Positions 50,814 to 61,625 are shown, counted from the first letter of the stretch. The stretch is 64,000 bases of DNA from Francisella philomiragia subsp. philomiragia ATCC 25015 (GCF_000156715.1 NZ_DS999316.1:704002-768001); one strand, 5' to 3'. Notes: a model not told the origin generated them from the letters alone. Program-made: numbers and translations.

Positions 50814-51512
50814 ATGATAAAAAATATATTCTTTGACTTAGACGGCACACTTGTAAATACAGTTGGTGATCTAACAGTTGCAACAAATACCATGCGTAAA
50901 CATTTTGGACTTGAGCCGGTATCTGAAGATGTCTTAGCAAATATAATTGGTAAAGGTTACCCTACCACCGTTAGAAAAGTTCTAGCATTAGATTTTGATA
51001 ATAAAGAATATATTGAATCTATCGCTGATACAGGTGTTAAAATTGTCAGTCAAACATACAAAACCTTAAATAGTACGAATAGTAGAGTATATCCCAATGT
51101 CATTGAAACTTTAGATTTCTTAAAGCAACAAGGTATCAAAATGGCTGTTGTAACAAACAAACATGAAGAAGATGCTATACAATCCCTAACTCATTTAGAT
51201 TTAATTAACTATTTTGAAGTAATTGTTGGTGGAGATACTACAACGAGCTACAAACCATACGCTGAACCCTTACTGTTTGCTATGGATAAGCTAAATGCTA
51301 AAGCTGAAGAGAGTTTGATGGTTGGCGACTCTATGAATGATTATTTATGTGCTAGAGAGGCAAATGTAAAAACTATAATGGTAAGTTACGGTTATCATAA
51401 TGGTGTAGATCTAGAAGCTCTAGATAGCTTCGCTTATATTGATAATTTCACTAAGATAAAAAACATTGTCAAAGAAATAAATCCACATCAGCAATTAGTA
51501 GTTTCAAAATAA
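50814..51512 (+). CDS. gph: HAD-family phosphoglycolate phosphatase
   Basis: Dephosphorylates 2-phosphoglycolate, a product of DNA 3'-end repair and of other side reactions. The 232 residues show HAD motif I FFDLDGTLVNT, motif II VVTNK and motif III/IV GDSMNDYLCA. The cap domain is alpha-helical. Some members act on other phosphate esters, so phosphoglycolate is the likely but not certain substrate. It precedes trxB with its own gap and promoter-like box. Confidence 0.88.
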   Translation: MIKNIFFDLDGTLVNTVGDLTVATNTMRKHFGLEPVSEDVLANIIGKGYPTTVRKVLALDFDNKEYIESIADTGVKIVSQTYKTLNSTNSRVYPNVIETLDFLKQQGIKMAVVTNKHEEDAIQSLTHLDLINYFEVIVGGDTTTSYKPYAEPLLFAMDKLNAKAEESLMVGDSMNDYLCAREANVKTIMVSYGYHNGVDLEALDSFAYIDNFTKIKNIVKEINPHQQLVVSK

Positions 51513-51557
51513 ACCTCTTAAGAAGGTTATTTCAAAATTTCACTTGAACAAGCACTA

Positions 51558-52552
<995 letters not shown>

Positions 52553-52580
52553 TTTCAACTCATCACTAATTCAATATCTA

Positions 52581-53798
52581 TTACTTAGTTTTATCTAAAA
52601 ATTTTAATCCTTTAAATATTGGCCATAATGTACATAATGCCAAAGCTGCCAATAGATAAAACCATCTATTACTAGGTAATGGTTCTAAATAGTTAATCAT
52701 AAAAAATATTGTATATATAAACATCACAACGAGACCGGATAAACCATAAGCAACACCTTGGATTTTACCCTGTAAAGTTATCGGCGTATTTTTTTGTGCT
52801 ATAGTAACAATTATCACCCATGATGATATAAATACACCAGCTACTAGATAATACAAAATAGCAAAAGCTATACTTTGGTTTAATCCCAACAATAAATACA
52901 TCATAGCTGATGCACTCATAGAAAAAGCCAGAGTTAATTTTGGCGACATTTTTTCTATCATATATGGCAATAGAATATTCCCAATAATAAAACCTACCGA
53001 AAATGCTATCTCTATTAGTCCAAATTCCAAAGATGAAGCATGAAGAATGTTTTTCGCATATGGAGATATAAAGATTGGCGCAATCATATATATACAAGTC
53101 ATGCTAACTTGAGCCAAATAACACCAGTATAACGATATATTTTTGCTAAGGTAGTTAATAACTTCCTTCCAATTATCTAAAAAATTCCCTTTTTGATTTT
53201 TTACAATTCTCTTTGGCACAATCATAAAACTACACAAAGTCGCAAAAATACTTCCAGCAAGCATTATTATCATAATCTGATGCATATCGAAATACGCTAC
53301 TAAGATCCCTCCTAAAGACATTCCAATAACCATACCAAATTCAAATAGCCCATCCATCGTACTATTTGCATATAATAGAACATCATCATTAGGAAATAGC
53401 TCTCGTGACATTATCATCATTGCCGGCATAAAAAATGCTAATATAATCCCCCATATACTTGTAAACAAATATACTAGAGTTAAAGAATCTAAATTACCCA
53501 AAAATACAAATGCTGAAAGTAATATAACTCTAAAGATATTTACTAGAACTATAATTATTCTTCTAGGTATAAGATCAGCAAAATAACCTGTAATTGGAGA
53601 TAATATCACTCCAAAAATCCACCAAGTAAGCATAAATAACATTATAACTTCAAGGTTATTCTTTAGAGTTAACAAATGCCAACTTATAGATATATACGCG
53701 ATACCTACCACAGTAGCATTAAATAAAGTCATCACACAAGCATAGCTAAAAGAACTATTACTAAATAGTCTACTTCTACCTTTAAAATAATTGAGCAT
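52581..53798 (-). CDS. MFS transporter, EntS-like
   Basis: A 405-residue protein with about 12 hydrophobic segments. The MFS loop between helices 2 and 3 reads GYFADLIPRRIIIV. In general layout it resembles the MFS_3/EntS group, some members of which export siderophores or macrolides; the substrate here is unknown. It stands alone between convergent trxB and a degraded gene. Confidence 0.82.
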   Translation of the reverse strand: MLNYFKGRSRLFSNSSFSYACVMTLFNATVVGIAYISISWHLLTLKNNLEVIMLFMLTWWIFGVILSPITGYFADLIPRRIIIVLVNIFRVILLSAFVFLGNLDSLTLVYLFTSIWGIILAFFMPAMMIMSRELFPNDDVLLYANSTMDGLFEFGMVIGMSLGGILVAYFDMHQIMIIMLAGSIFATLCSFMIVPKRIVKNQKGNFLDNWKEVINYLSKNISLYWCYLAQVSMTCIYMIAPIFISPYAKNILHASSLEFGLIEIAFSVGFIIGNILLPYMIEKMSPKLTLAFSMSASAMMYLLLGLNQSIAFAILYYLVAGVFISSWVIIVTIAQKNTPITLQGKIQGVAYGLSGLVVMFIYTIFFMINYLEPLPSNRWFYLLAALALCTLWPIFKGLKFLDKTK

Positions 53799-53946
53799 AC
53801 AATACCTATCAAGATAAGATTTTTAAAGTCTTCCGACTAAATTAATTACAGAAAATATAGATACAAATAATCTAAGGTTATTCTATATTAGAAATAGTTA
53901 TAAGCAAGAAGAGTCTAGTAATATCATTATAATAATTGTATAAACT

Positions 53947-54457
53947 TTAATTTTCTGATAAATCATTTATCAATGAATAGCGCCAATCTTTTAAAACTGT
54001 TACTAAACCGTTAAGCTCAAAGGATTCTCCAATAATCTTTTCTATTCCTTTACATAATGGAAATTCAGTTTTTCCATCAATACCATAAGATCTAAGAGTT
54101 TTCGCCGTTTCATTAGTTGACCATGCCTCCCATTCTTCGTTATGTTTAAAAAAAATTAGCAAGAGCATTTACTAACTCTACAATAGTATATTCTTCACAC
54201 TTGGACTTACCATATTTATAGAGCTCAATCTTATTAAGCTTAGTTCCTTTTATCTCGCTTATATCTCCGACTGTTCCTAGCATATAAGTCTGACATGCAA
54301 CTAACGCAGTTCCCACAAGACTTTCTGTATACTCTAAAGCTGTCCCCCCATCTAAATCATTAGATAAACTAATCATTTTATCTATTGCATTTGTTAATGT
54401 TGTGCAAATAATAATTAATGGCTCTAAAAGAAAATCAAATTCTTTCCAATGTCTCAA
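53947..54457 (-). pseudogene. Small gene split by a frameshift at an 8-T run
   Basis: Two overlapping frames make one protein. The 5' part (54146-54457) ends at LVNALANFF-stop; the 3' part continues as KHNEEWEAWSTNETAKTL... in another frame. On the minus strand the join is GCTAA followed by eight T and AAACAT; with seven T the frame runs through as ANFFKHNEEW, giving a protein of about 170 residues. The LVNALANFFKHNEEW segment resembles helical proteins of the HEPN type, some linked to abortive infection or toxin-antitoxin function, but this likeness is weak. There is no ATG start: the best is TTG at 54457 with a stop just upstream, so the 5' end may also be lost. It could be an assembly error, a phase-variable gene or a real remnant. 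Confidence 0.68.
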
Positions 54458-54537
54458 CTGTAACTAAACAATTAAATCGCTAGTACTTAAAATAATACAA
54501 AAATTAAATTATTTTCTCTATCCACTAGATAAAATTT

Positions 54538-56343
54538 CTACCTCCCCCTCAAAAAGAAATTATCTAACTGCGCAAAATTAAGCTTCACCCAAGTCGGTCT
54601 GCCATGATTACATTGACCTGAGTTTTCCACAGTTTCCATCTGTCTTAGTAGATGATTCATCTCCTGAATATTAAGCTTATCATTTGCTCGTACAGCAGCA
54701 TGACAAGATACTGTAGCCAAAATATGGTTTAGATAAAACTCAACACTCTTTGTCTTACCAGAAGATGTAAGCTCTGTAGCTACATTTGATATTAAATTTT
54801 GTACATCTTTATCTTTGACATATATTGGAGTTGAACGTACTAATACAGCATCATCTGCTACTACTGATATTTCAAAGCCTAGCTTCTCAAAAACTTCAAG
54901 ATTCTCATCAATCGTTGCGACTATATTACTTGATAATCGGCATGTTAAGGGCATTAATAAATTTTGCTTAAACTTAGCAGCATCTGCATGCCAAGTTTTT
55001 TTCATTTCTTCATAGAGTATTCTCTCATGTGCTGCATGCATATCAACAAGTACTACACCATCCTCAACTTGAGAGAGTATGTATATACCATGAATCTGAC
55101 AGATAGCTTGTCCTAAACCACTAGCTTTTGGCTTTTGTGATATATGAATTTCATTTTCTTGATTAGTTTGATTACTAAAATATTTATCTAACAAACTAGT
55201 ACTTGAGCTTTCATCCTTTTCATCCTCAATACTGATATCCAAACTCATATTACCAATATTAAGAGGATTATTAGTACCTTTAGATTCTTGATATATATTG
55301 CTTTCACTATAGCTAGAAGTCTCAATTTCTATATCTGCACTTGTAGTTATAGCTTTATTGACTGTACCAAAAAGAAAATCATAGATGAATTTCTGATTTC
55401 TAAAGCGCACTTCACTTTTAGCTGGATGAACATTTACATCCACCTCTTTATAATCCATATCAAGATAAAGCAAAAATGCTGGATATCTATTACCATACAT
55501 TACATCTTTATAAGCATTTTTTATCGCATGAGTAACAATCTTGTCTTTGATAATACGTCCATTTATATAGAAGCTCTGCATATCTGCTCTAGCTCTATTA
55601 AATCTAGGACTAGCCACCCAGCCCCATAAATGAGCATCTCCAACCTCTTTATCTATATAGATAGCATTCTCAATAAAGTCACGACTATACAAATCTAACA
55701 CACGATTATATTTAAGTTGCGCATCTTCTGCTGAAAGTAGATCTTTGACCTCTTTACCATTATGAATAAGCCTAAAGGCTATACTAAAATAGCAAAGCAT
55801 ATATTTCTTAAGTAAATCAGAAATATGTAAAAACTCAGTATTATCTTTTTTCAAAAATTTGCGTCGTGCTGGTGTATTGTAAAAGAGTTCACTAACCTCT
55901 ATAGTTGTCCCTGTCACATGTGCAGCAGGAGTAACCTCTCTAGTTTCGTTATTGATTTGCCAAGCATCATCATAGTCTTGATGCTTAGATATAATCTTTA
56001 ACTTAGATACAGATGCAATACTTGCTAATGCCTCACCACGAAAGCCCATGCTAGCAACAGACTCTAATTCTTCAAGAGTATAAACCTTACTTGTTGCATG
56101 AGGTGCTAGAGCTAGTCGCAAATCATCATAAACAATTCCTTTACCATTATCTCTAATTCTGATTAATGACTTACCGCCCTCTTGAATTTCTATAGTAATA
56201 GCAGTTGCTCCTGCATCTATAGAGTTTTCAATAAGTTCTTTGACAACAGATGAAGGTCTTTCTATAACTTCTCCTGCAGCTATTTGATTGGCTAAATCTT
56301 CAGGTAATAATCTTATTTGGCGATAATTTTGCTGAGAATACAT
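54538..56343 (-). CDS. mutL: DNA mismatch repair protein MutL (endonuclease type)
   Basis: Matchmaker ATPase of mismatch repair, 601 residues. The GHKL ATPase is at the N-terminus: ELIENSIDAGA, IRDNGKGI, GFRGEALASI and FINGR-like FYINGRIIKD. The C-terminal part carries the endonuclease motif as DMHAAHERILYE (Asp434 to Glu445; the family consensus has Gln at the second place), with SCHAAVRAND, CNHGRP and a terminal FLRGR. MutL of this kind nicks DNA itself and occurs in bacteria that lack MutH. A linker rich in Ser, Glu and Asn lies at about 335-410. Confidence 0.96.
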   Translation of the reverse strand: MYSQQNYRQIRLLPEDLANQIAAGEVIERPSSVVKELIENSIDAGATAITIEIQEGGKSLIRIRDNGKGIVYDDLRLALAPHATSKVYTLEELESVASMGFRGEALASIASVSKLKIISKHQDYDDAWQINNETREVTPAAHVTGTTIEVSELFYNTPARRKFLKKDNTEFLHISDLLKKYMLCYFSIAFRLIHNGKEVKDLLSAEDAQLKYNRVLDLYSRDFIENAIYIDKEVGDAHLWGWVASPRFNRARADMQSFYINGRIIKDKIVTHAIKNAYKDVMYGNRYPAFLLYLDMDYKEVDVNVHPAKSEVRFRNQKFIYDFLFGTVNKAITTSADIEIETSSYSESNIYQESKGTNNPLNIGNMSLDISIEDEKDESSSTSLLDKYFSNQTNQENEIHISQKPKASGLGQAICQIHGIYILSQVEDGVVLVDMHAAHERILYEEMKKTWHADAAKFKQNLLMPLTCRLSSNIVATIDENLEVFEKLGFEISVVADDAVLVRSTPIYVKDKDVQNLISNVATELTSSGKTKSVEFYLNHILATVSCHAAVRANDKLNIQEMNHLLRQMETVENSGQCNHGRPTWVKLNFAQLDNFFLRGR

Positions 56344-56353
56344 AGATAATTTA

Positions 56354-57010
56354 TCACAAAGGATCTTTTACAAAATCTCTTGTTGAACACTCCTTCCATA
56401 GCTCTTGATCTACAATCTTGCCAGACTTATCTTGATATGGATAGATTTTATCTTTTGTTAAACCGCACTCCCATTTTATTTTATTAGCTTGGGATTTAGG
56501 TATTCTTTGCCAATATTCATCTTTGCCTAAAAATCCCCAAAAAGCTCTAACATAAACTTTATCCCCATCTTCTATGGTTTGAGCTTTGACATGATAAAAT
56601 TTACCATCATGTGGATTTAGTACAGATCCCTCAGTATAAACTGGTCCTTTTCCATGTGATTTATCAGCAGAGCCTGATTTTTTAATATCCCAGACAAACT
56701 CTAGTCCTTGATATGTATCATGACCACTAGAGTAGTCATATTTATGTCCATAAGCATCACCTTTGCCACAGTTTTTACAATATACAATCGGAGGGTGAAT
56801 CTTACCATCATCAACATTTGCTAATGGTACAAACATTCTTGCATTTAAACTACCATGATCGTTAGTATAAGCATGAATTACACCAACATTTGTATTTGTA
56901 GCTTCATCTCTTTGTAACCAATAACCATTTACATTTGATTTATCAAAATTTGCATAACTACTCATAGCTATAAAAAAACCAAAAAGCAGGAAAGTAATTT
57001 TTTTAATCAT
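56354..57010 (-). CDS. Exported DUF2147-family protein (paralogue 1)
   Basis: The 218 residues have a signal peptide (IKKITFLLFGFFIAMSSYA). The mature part fits DUF2147: NGYWLQRDEATN, then VGVIHAYTN, VLNPHDGKFYHVKAQ, and VYVRAFWGFLGKDEYWQRI. It carries a CKNC motif near residue 78. It is about 230 residues long where many members are about 140, from an insert that holds the CKNC. DUF2147 members are lipocalin-like beta barrels of unknown ligand. A paralogue follows upstream. Confidence 0.8.
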   Translation of the reverse strand: MIKKITFLLFGFFIAMSSYANFDKSNVNGYWLQRDEATNTNVGVIHAYTNDHGSLNARMFVPLANVDDGKIHPPIVYCKNCGKGDAYGHKYDYSSGHDTYQGLEFVWDIKKSGSADKSHGKGPVYTEGSVLNPHDGKFYHVKAQTIEDGDKVYVRAFWGFLGKDEYWQRIPKSQANKIKWECGLTKDKIYPYQDKSGKIVDQELWKECSTRDFVKDPL

Positions 57011-57074
57011 TCTAGAAAATTTGTTATGACTTTTAAGATAAAGTATAAAGAAAAATTGGAATTATACAAACTAA

Positions 57075-57782
57075 TTAGACAGGACTTTTAACACCAAATT
57101 GCTCAACAGGATAGTTAGTACAAGTAGCAGTAACCTTCTCATCTTTATTTACATATTGTCCATCAGCGGTTACACCACAATCTGCTTTAACTTTTTCGTA
57201 ATCAGCTTTTGTGATTCTTTGCCAATGAGCAGCTTTGCTACCTAGTTCTTTACCCCACACGATATAAGCAGCTTTAGCATACATTGTTCTACCTGCATCT
57301 TGAACTTGTGCTTCAGATGCGTAAACTTTACCATCATTTGGATTTATTACACCACCATCTTTATATACATCACTACTTTGACCAGCAACACCTGTACCTG
57401 ATTGTGGCTGCATATTACCTGCGAATACTATTCCCTGTAGCGGAGTGTTTTTACCTTTGTAATCAAAACCATTATATGAGCCATTTGAGCAATTATTACA
57501 TGTTGCTCTTGGCTTAGTTGGTTTACCAGATGCATCGACATACATTAGAGGAACTACTATCTCCATTTGAAGAGTTCCTTTCTTTCCATAATCATTATTA
57601 TCTGCGAAATAAGTATGAATAATACCTTGTGGCATACCACGACCAGCATCAGGATCTTCATCAAATTGTACCCAGTATCCTTCTGGTGATAGGTTAACGC
57701 CTCCTGTATCATCCGCATAAGAAAAACTTGTCGCACCAAACGTTGCCAAAGCCATTAATGCTAAAATTTTAGTTTTTTTCAT
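57075..57782 (-). CDS. Exported DUF2147-family protein (paralogue 2)
   Basis: Like its downstream neighbour: signal peptide (ILALMALATFGATSFSYA), then EGYWVQFDEDPDAGRGMPQGIIHTYF, a CNNC motif in RATCNNCSNG, GGVINPNDGKVYASEA and AKAAYIVWGKELGSKAAHWQRI. The CxxC and the aligned tails (ECGLT.., DCGVT..) show the two are tandem duplicates. AAAGGAG precedes the ATG. 235 residues. Function unknown. Confidence 0.8.
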   Translation of the reverse strand: MKKTKILALMALATFGATSFSYADDTGGVNLSPEGYWVQFDEDPDAGRGMPQGIIHTYFADNNDYGKKGTLQMEIVVPLMYVDASGKPTKPRATCNNCSNGSYNGFDYKGKNTPLQGIVFAGNMQPQSGTGVAGQSSDVYKDGGVINPNDGKVYASEAQVQDAGRTMYAKAAYIVWGKELGSKAAHWQRITKADYEKVKADCGVTADGQYVNKDEKVTATCTNYPVEQFGVKSPV

Positions 57783-57886
57783 TACTTCTCCTTTAATTCT
57801 TCTTTAAGATTAAGTATAAATTTTATTTCTTAACCTCTCGATACTAACAAAGATAATATTTTTATTCAAATATATACAAGACATTA

Positions 57887-57915
57887 TTAGCATTTTTATA
57901 AATAAGGCTTATAAT
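57887..57915 (+). promoter_or_regulatory. Candidate promoter for rsgA
   Basis: TTAGCA (57887-57892) lies 17 bases before TATAAT (57910-57915). Transcription would begin near 57922, about 27 bases before the TTG start. Confidence 0.5.
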
Positions 57916-57948
57916 TAATTTTAATATTAAGTTATTAAGTCTATATTC

Positions 57949-58833
57949 TTGCAAGGAAAAATCATAACGAATTTCGGTGGCAACATTTCTGTCAAACTTA
58001 CAAATGGCGAGAAAGTTTCGGCACTATTACGAAGCCACTTGAAAGGTGAACTGACTGTAGGGGATAATGTAGAATTAGAATATACAAATTCCACTTATGT
58101 AATTACTAAATTATTAGATAGAAAGAATTTAATCGCTCGTCCGAATCAATATCAGCGTAAAAATAAAAATATTGCCGCAAATATTGATAGTGCTGTAATA
58201 ATTATTGCACACTCTCCGGCACCAGTTGAACACTATATTGATAGATATCTAGCTGCACTACATAACAGTAATATTGAACCAATAATTGTTATCAACAAAA
58301 TAGATAATCAGACAGAAAAAGATAAAGAATATATTCAAAGCCTAGCAAGTGTTTACCAAGAAATTGGCTATAAAGTTTTTTATATATCTGCACAAAACAA
58401 TATAGGAATTGACAAGCTTCTTGAAGAGCTTAAAGACAAAACATCAATATTCTTAGGTCAATCAGGTGTTGGCAAGTCTGAAACATTAAATACAATACTA
58501 GGTGAAAAAATTACTGCAACAACTGCTGTATCAGATTCTACCAAAAAAGGGCGTCATACTACTACATGCTCTACTTTGTACGAGATAGATGATACTACTA
58601 GTATAATTGACTCTCCTGGCATTAGAGAATTTGGACTTTGGCATATCACAAAAGAAGAGCTTTTTGATGGTTTCTTAGATTTCAAAAAATATAAAGGGAT
58701 GTGCCAATTCAGAAATTGCTCACATGAAGAGGGATCTAAAGGTTGTCAAATTGTTGAGCAAGTTAATCAAGGTAACATCAATCCCGTTAGATTTAAGAAT
58801 TATCATCGAATATTATCTGAGATCAAAAACTAA
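57949..58833 (+). CDS. rsgA: Ribosome small-subunit-dependent GTPase A
   Basis: Circularly permuted GTPase that checks 30S maturation. The 294 residues have an N-terminal OB-fold, then GTPase motifs in the order G4 (INKIDNQ), G1 (GQSGVGKSE), G3 (DSPGI), and a C-terminal zinc knuckle CQFRNCSHEEGSKGC. The start is a TTG in front of QGKIITNFGGNIS; GAAAAA lies downstream, and no in-frame ATG is near, so TTG is the likely start. The usual psd neighbour is absent. Confidence 0.93.
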   Translation: MQGKIITNFGGNISVKLTNGEKVSALLRSHLKGELTVGDNVELEYTNSTYVITKLLDRKNLIARPNQYQRKNKNIAANIDSAVIIIAHSPAPVEHYIDRYLAALHNSNIEPIIVINKIDNQTEKDKEYIQSLASVYQEIGYKVFYISAQNNIGIDKLLEELKDKTSIFLGQSGVGKSETLNTILGEKITATTAVSDSTKKGRHTTTCSTLYEIDDTTSIIDSPGIREFGLWHITKEELFDGFLDFKKYKGMCQFRNCSHEEGSKGCQIVEQVNQGNINPVRFKNYHRILSEIKN

Positions 58834-58896
58834 GAATACATCCTAACCAATCACCTCTTTTAGAAGTATTCAATCCAAAATGGCTTTAAACTAGTT

Positions 58897-60078
58897 TTAA
58901 TTTGGCTTATAGTACTTAGGTGTAAATTCTATGCCATATTTAACATTCATCCACATTCTACTGATAAAACTCTGCATTTCTGCATCATGAATATTAAGAA
59001 CATACATCTTTTTGATCATCTCATCAGTAGGTCTGATATTCGTATCATTAAATATATCATCTAAATATTTTTCATTTTGTGTTACTGCATTAGGCTGATA
59101 TAAATAATTACTATTTTGAGCTGCCACATACGGATCTATAATATAGTTCATAAGAGCATAAGCTTTATCAAGATCTTTAGCTCCTTTTGGAATCATCAAC
59201 ATATCAAACCAAATATTAGTACCTTCTTTAGGTATCACATATGCTAAAGTCACATCAGGATTAACAGTTTTTGCTCTTTCGACAGATCTAACCACATCAC
59301 CAGAGTATCCCATTACTAGACACAGATTACCAGCTGTGAAATCATTTTGATACTTATTACTATCAAAGTACTTAATATATGGACGTACGTTTTTGATAAT
59401 ATCTAGAGCTGCCTTCTCATACTCAGCTTTACTATTAGTATTAGGATCAATACCATGATAAAAAAAGTAATTACCGAATATCTGCTCAGGCTCATCAAGC
59501 AATGAAACTCCACATGGCGCTATCTGTTTGAGATACTTTTTATCAAATACATATTTCCAACTATTAGGAACAACATCCTTTCCTAATCTTTGTTCTATTT
59601 CTTGCTTGTTATAAGCTAGTCCAGTAGTTCCATAACTATATACTACAGCATAGTTATTACCCGGATCATTAATTTGAGATACCTTGTCATAAATAACTTT
59701 ATTACGATAATCTAGATTTGGTAACTTTGACTTATCTAACTTAATAAGAGCATTCGATGCTATCTCACTATTCAAATACAAAGCACCCTGCTCTATCAAA
59801 TCAAAACCAGAAGAGCCTGTCATTATCTTCGCTCTTGTCATATTATCATCAGATGTATATATATACTTAACTCTAGTATTAGACAACTCTGAAAAACAAG
59901 GCACTATATCCGGAGATATATAGTCAGCCCAGTTTGTAAAATTCAACTGAGTTCTAGACTCTGATGCTATAATTGGATTTTTGAGAATTTTGTTATCACA
60001 AATATACGAATCTTCTTCAGAATAAGCTACATTTAGTAAGCTAACTAGCAGGCCCAAAACAAAAACTTTTCGTTTCAT
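58897..60078 (-). CDS. Polyamine-type ABC substrate-binding protein (PotD/PotF-like)
   Basis: Periplasmic binding protein of 393 residues. Signal peptide (KRKVFVLGLLVSLLNVAYS), then LNFTNWADYISPDIVPCFSELSN, the strand pair typical of PotD/PotF, with GFDLIEQGALY and YSYGTTGLAYN further on. The Trp in NFTNWADYI is the usual polyamine stacking residue. No ATPase or permease gene (potA, potB, potC) is adjacent, so it is an orphan here; its partners must be elsewhere, or it acts as a sensor. Confidence 0.85.
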   Translation of the reverse strand: MKRKVFVLGLLVSLLNVAYSEEDSYICDNKILKNPIIASESRTQLNFTNWADYISPDIVPCFSELSNTRVKYIYTSDDNMTRAKIMTGSSGFDLIEQGALYLNSEIASNALIKLDKSKLPNLDYRNKVIYDKVSQINDPGNNYAVVYSYGTTGLAYNKQEIEQRLGKDVVPNSWKYVFDKKYLKQIAPCGVSLLDEPEQIFGNYFFYHGIDPNTNSKAEYEKAALDIIKNVRPYIKYFDSNKYQNDFTAGNLCLVMGYSGDVVRSVERAKTVNPDVTLAYVIPKEGTNIWFDMLMIPKGAKDLDKAYALMNYIIDPYVAAQNSNYLYQPNAVTQNEKYLDDIFNDTNIRPTDEMIKKMYVLNIHDAEMQSFISRMWMNVKYGIEFTPKYYKPN

Positions 60079-60162
60079 AAAAGTAACACACGCTCTAGTT
60101 GTTATAAAATTCCTTTAAGTATATACTAAACCGTGGTATCGGAGAAATAGAAAAGTAGAATA

Positions 60163-61572
60163 ATGGAACAAATTATTAGTAGTAAAAAGTTTGGTCTAAT
60201 CAGACTAATAATGATAAATATTATTGCAGTTGATAGCTTAAGAAACATATCAATCACTGCTCAAGCTGGCTGGATAGTTATTACTTTTTATATTCTTGCG
60301 GGCATTTTCTTCTTAATTCCATGCGCTCTACTTACTGCTGAAATGTCTACAGGATCATCTCAAGAGACTGGCGGTATTTATATCTGGGTCAAAAAAGCTT
60401 TTGGTAAAAGATTGGGCTTCCTAGTGATATGGATACAATGGGTTTATAACCTTGTATGGTTTCCTTCTATTTGTGGTTTTTTCGCTGGTATTATTGCTTA
60501 TGTAATAGCTCCGACTATAGGTCAAAATGCAAATGAGTTAGTATCTAACCCTTGGTATATGATATCAATGAGCTTGGTTATGTTTTGGAGTGCTACAGCT
60601 ATCAACTTATTTGGTATCAAAACTTCAAGCACAGTGAGTACTCTTGGTGCTATTATAGGTACCCTTCTACCTATGTTTATTATTATATTAATAGCTATTA
60701 TTTGGTCGTTTTCTCACACTTCTGAGATAATTTTACCCACTGTTGGTGATTTTATCCCATCAGGTAATAACATAAGTAGCTGGGCTTTATTTATAACAGT
60801 TATGTTTAGCCTATTTGGTCTAGAGATGAGCGCAATTCATGCTGCTAATGTCAAAAATGCCAAAAAGAACTTTCCTAGAGCCTTACTAATCTCAGGCTCT
60901 GTAATACTAGGTTCTTTGATTTTATCAAATATAGCTGTGATTTTAGTTAGTAGTCAGCTACAGATTGGTGATGTTGATATTGTCACAGGATTGATGGTTT
61001 CATTTCACTACTTCTTTAACCAAATCAATATGCCTTGGATGACATATGTTATTGCAATTACATTAATATTTGGTGCATTTACAACAACTTCAGCTTGGAT
61101 TATGGGATTATCCAGAGCATTTATGGTTGTTAGTAATGATAATATCCTGCCACAAATATTTGGTAGAACTAACAAAAATGACGCTCCTGATACCATGCTT
61201 ATAACACAAGCTCTTATCTTTACGGTATTTTGTTTCTCATATATATTCATGCCATCAGTCAATGAAGCATACTGGTATCTTAGTGACTTAACTGCGCAAT
61301 TAGCTGTAATCGCATACATATTTATGTTTATAACAGCTGTTAAGCTTAAAATAAGCTATCCTCTTCAAGAAGGTCAATATGAAATATGTAAAGGCTCTCT
61401 TGGAACTATACTAATGGCTCTGTTAGGCTGTGTTGGTTGTATAGTTGCAATTATTGTTGGATTTATTCCTATAGACAGTATGGATATGTCGGTTTTAAAT
61501 TTTGATATGATGCTTGTTGGTGGAATTGTAATAGCCCTAATTATCCCAGCTGTTATAACTATCAAAAAATAG
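60163..61572 (+). CDS. APC-family amino acid permease, GadC/AGT-like
   Basis: Inner-membrane carrier of 469 residues with about 12 hydrophobic segments. CALLTAEMSTGSSQETGGIYIWVKKAFG and ASAIHAANVKNAKKNFPRAL-type loops match the glutamate:GABA antiporter group, as in E. coli GadC. The C-terminal plug that closes E. coli GadC is missing (the protein stops 2-5 residues after the last helix). Published work on Francisella describes a glutamate importer called GadC that affects oxidative stress resistance in the phagosome; this gene could be it, by family and size. The call to substrate is inference. It is divergent from the orphan polyamine-binding gene. Confidence 0.82.
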   Translation: MEQIISSKKFGLIRLIMINIIAVDSLRNISITAQAGWIVITFYILAGIFFLIPCALLTAEMSTGSSQETGGIYIWVKKAFGKRLGFLVIWIQWVYNLVWFPSICGFFAGIIAYVIAPTIGQNANELVSNPWYMISMSLVMFWSATAINLFGIKTSSTVSTLGAIIGTLLPMFIIILIAIIWSFSHTSEIILPTVGDFIPSGNNISSWALFITVMFSLFGLEMSAIHAANVKNAKKNFPRALLISGSVILGSLILSNIAVILVSSQLQIGDVDIVTGLMVSFHYFFNQINMPWMTYVIAITLIFGAFTTTSAWIMGLSRAFMVVSNDNILPQIFGRTNKNDAPDTMLITQALIFTVFCFSYIFMPSVNEAYWYLSDLTAQLAVIAYIFMFITAVKLKISYPLQEGQYEICKGSLGTILMALLGCVGCIVAIIVGFIPIDSMDMSVLNFDMMLVGGIVIALIIPAVITIKK

Positions 61573-61625
61573 CTTCTTCTCAGGTATACTTTTAATGTCT
61601 TTGTGTATTCAATTTTTTTGAAAAC

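Noticed and set aside
53947-54457. Two independent small genes
   Set aside because: They overlap, share one protein pattern across an 8-T run, and neither has an ATG with a ribosome-binding site at the expected place.
58834-58896. Terminator between convergent rsgA and the polyamine-binding gene
   Set aside because: Only a 6-bp GAATAC/GTATTC pair with a long loop and no T-run; too weak to call.
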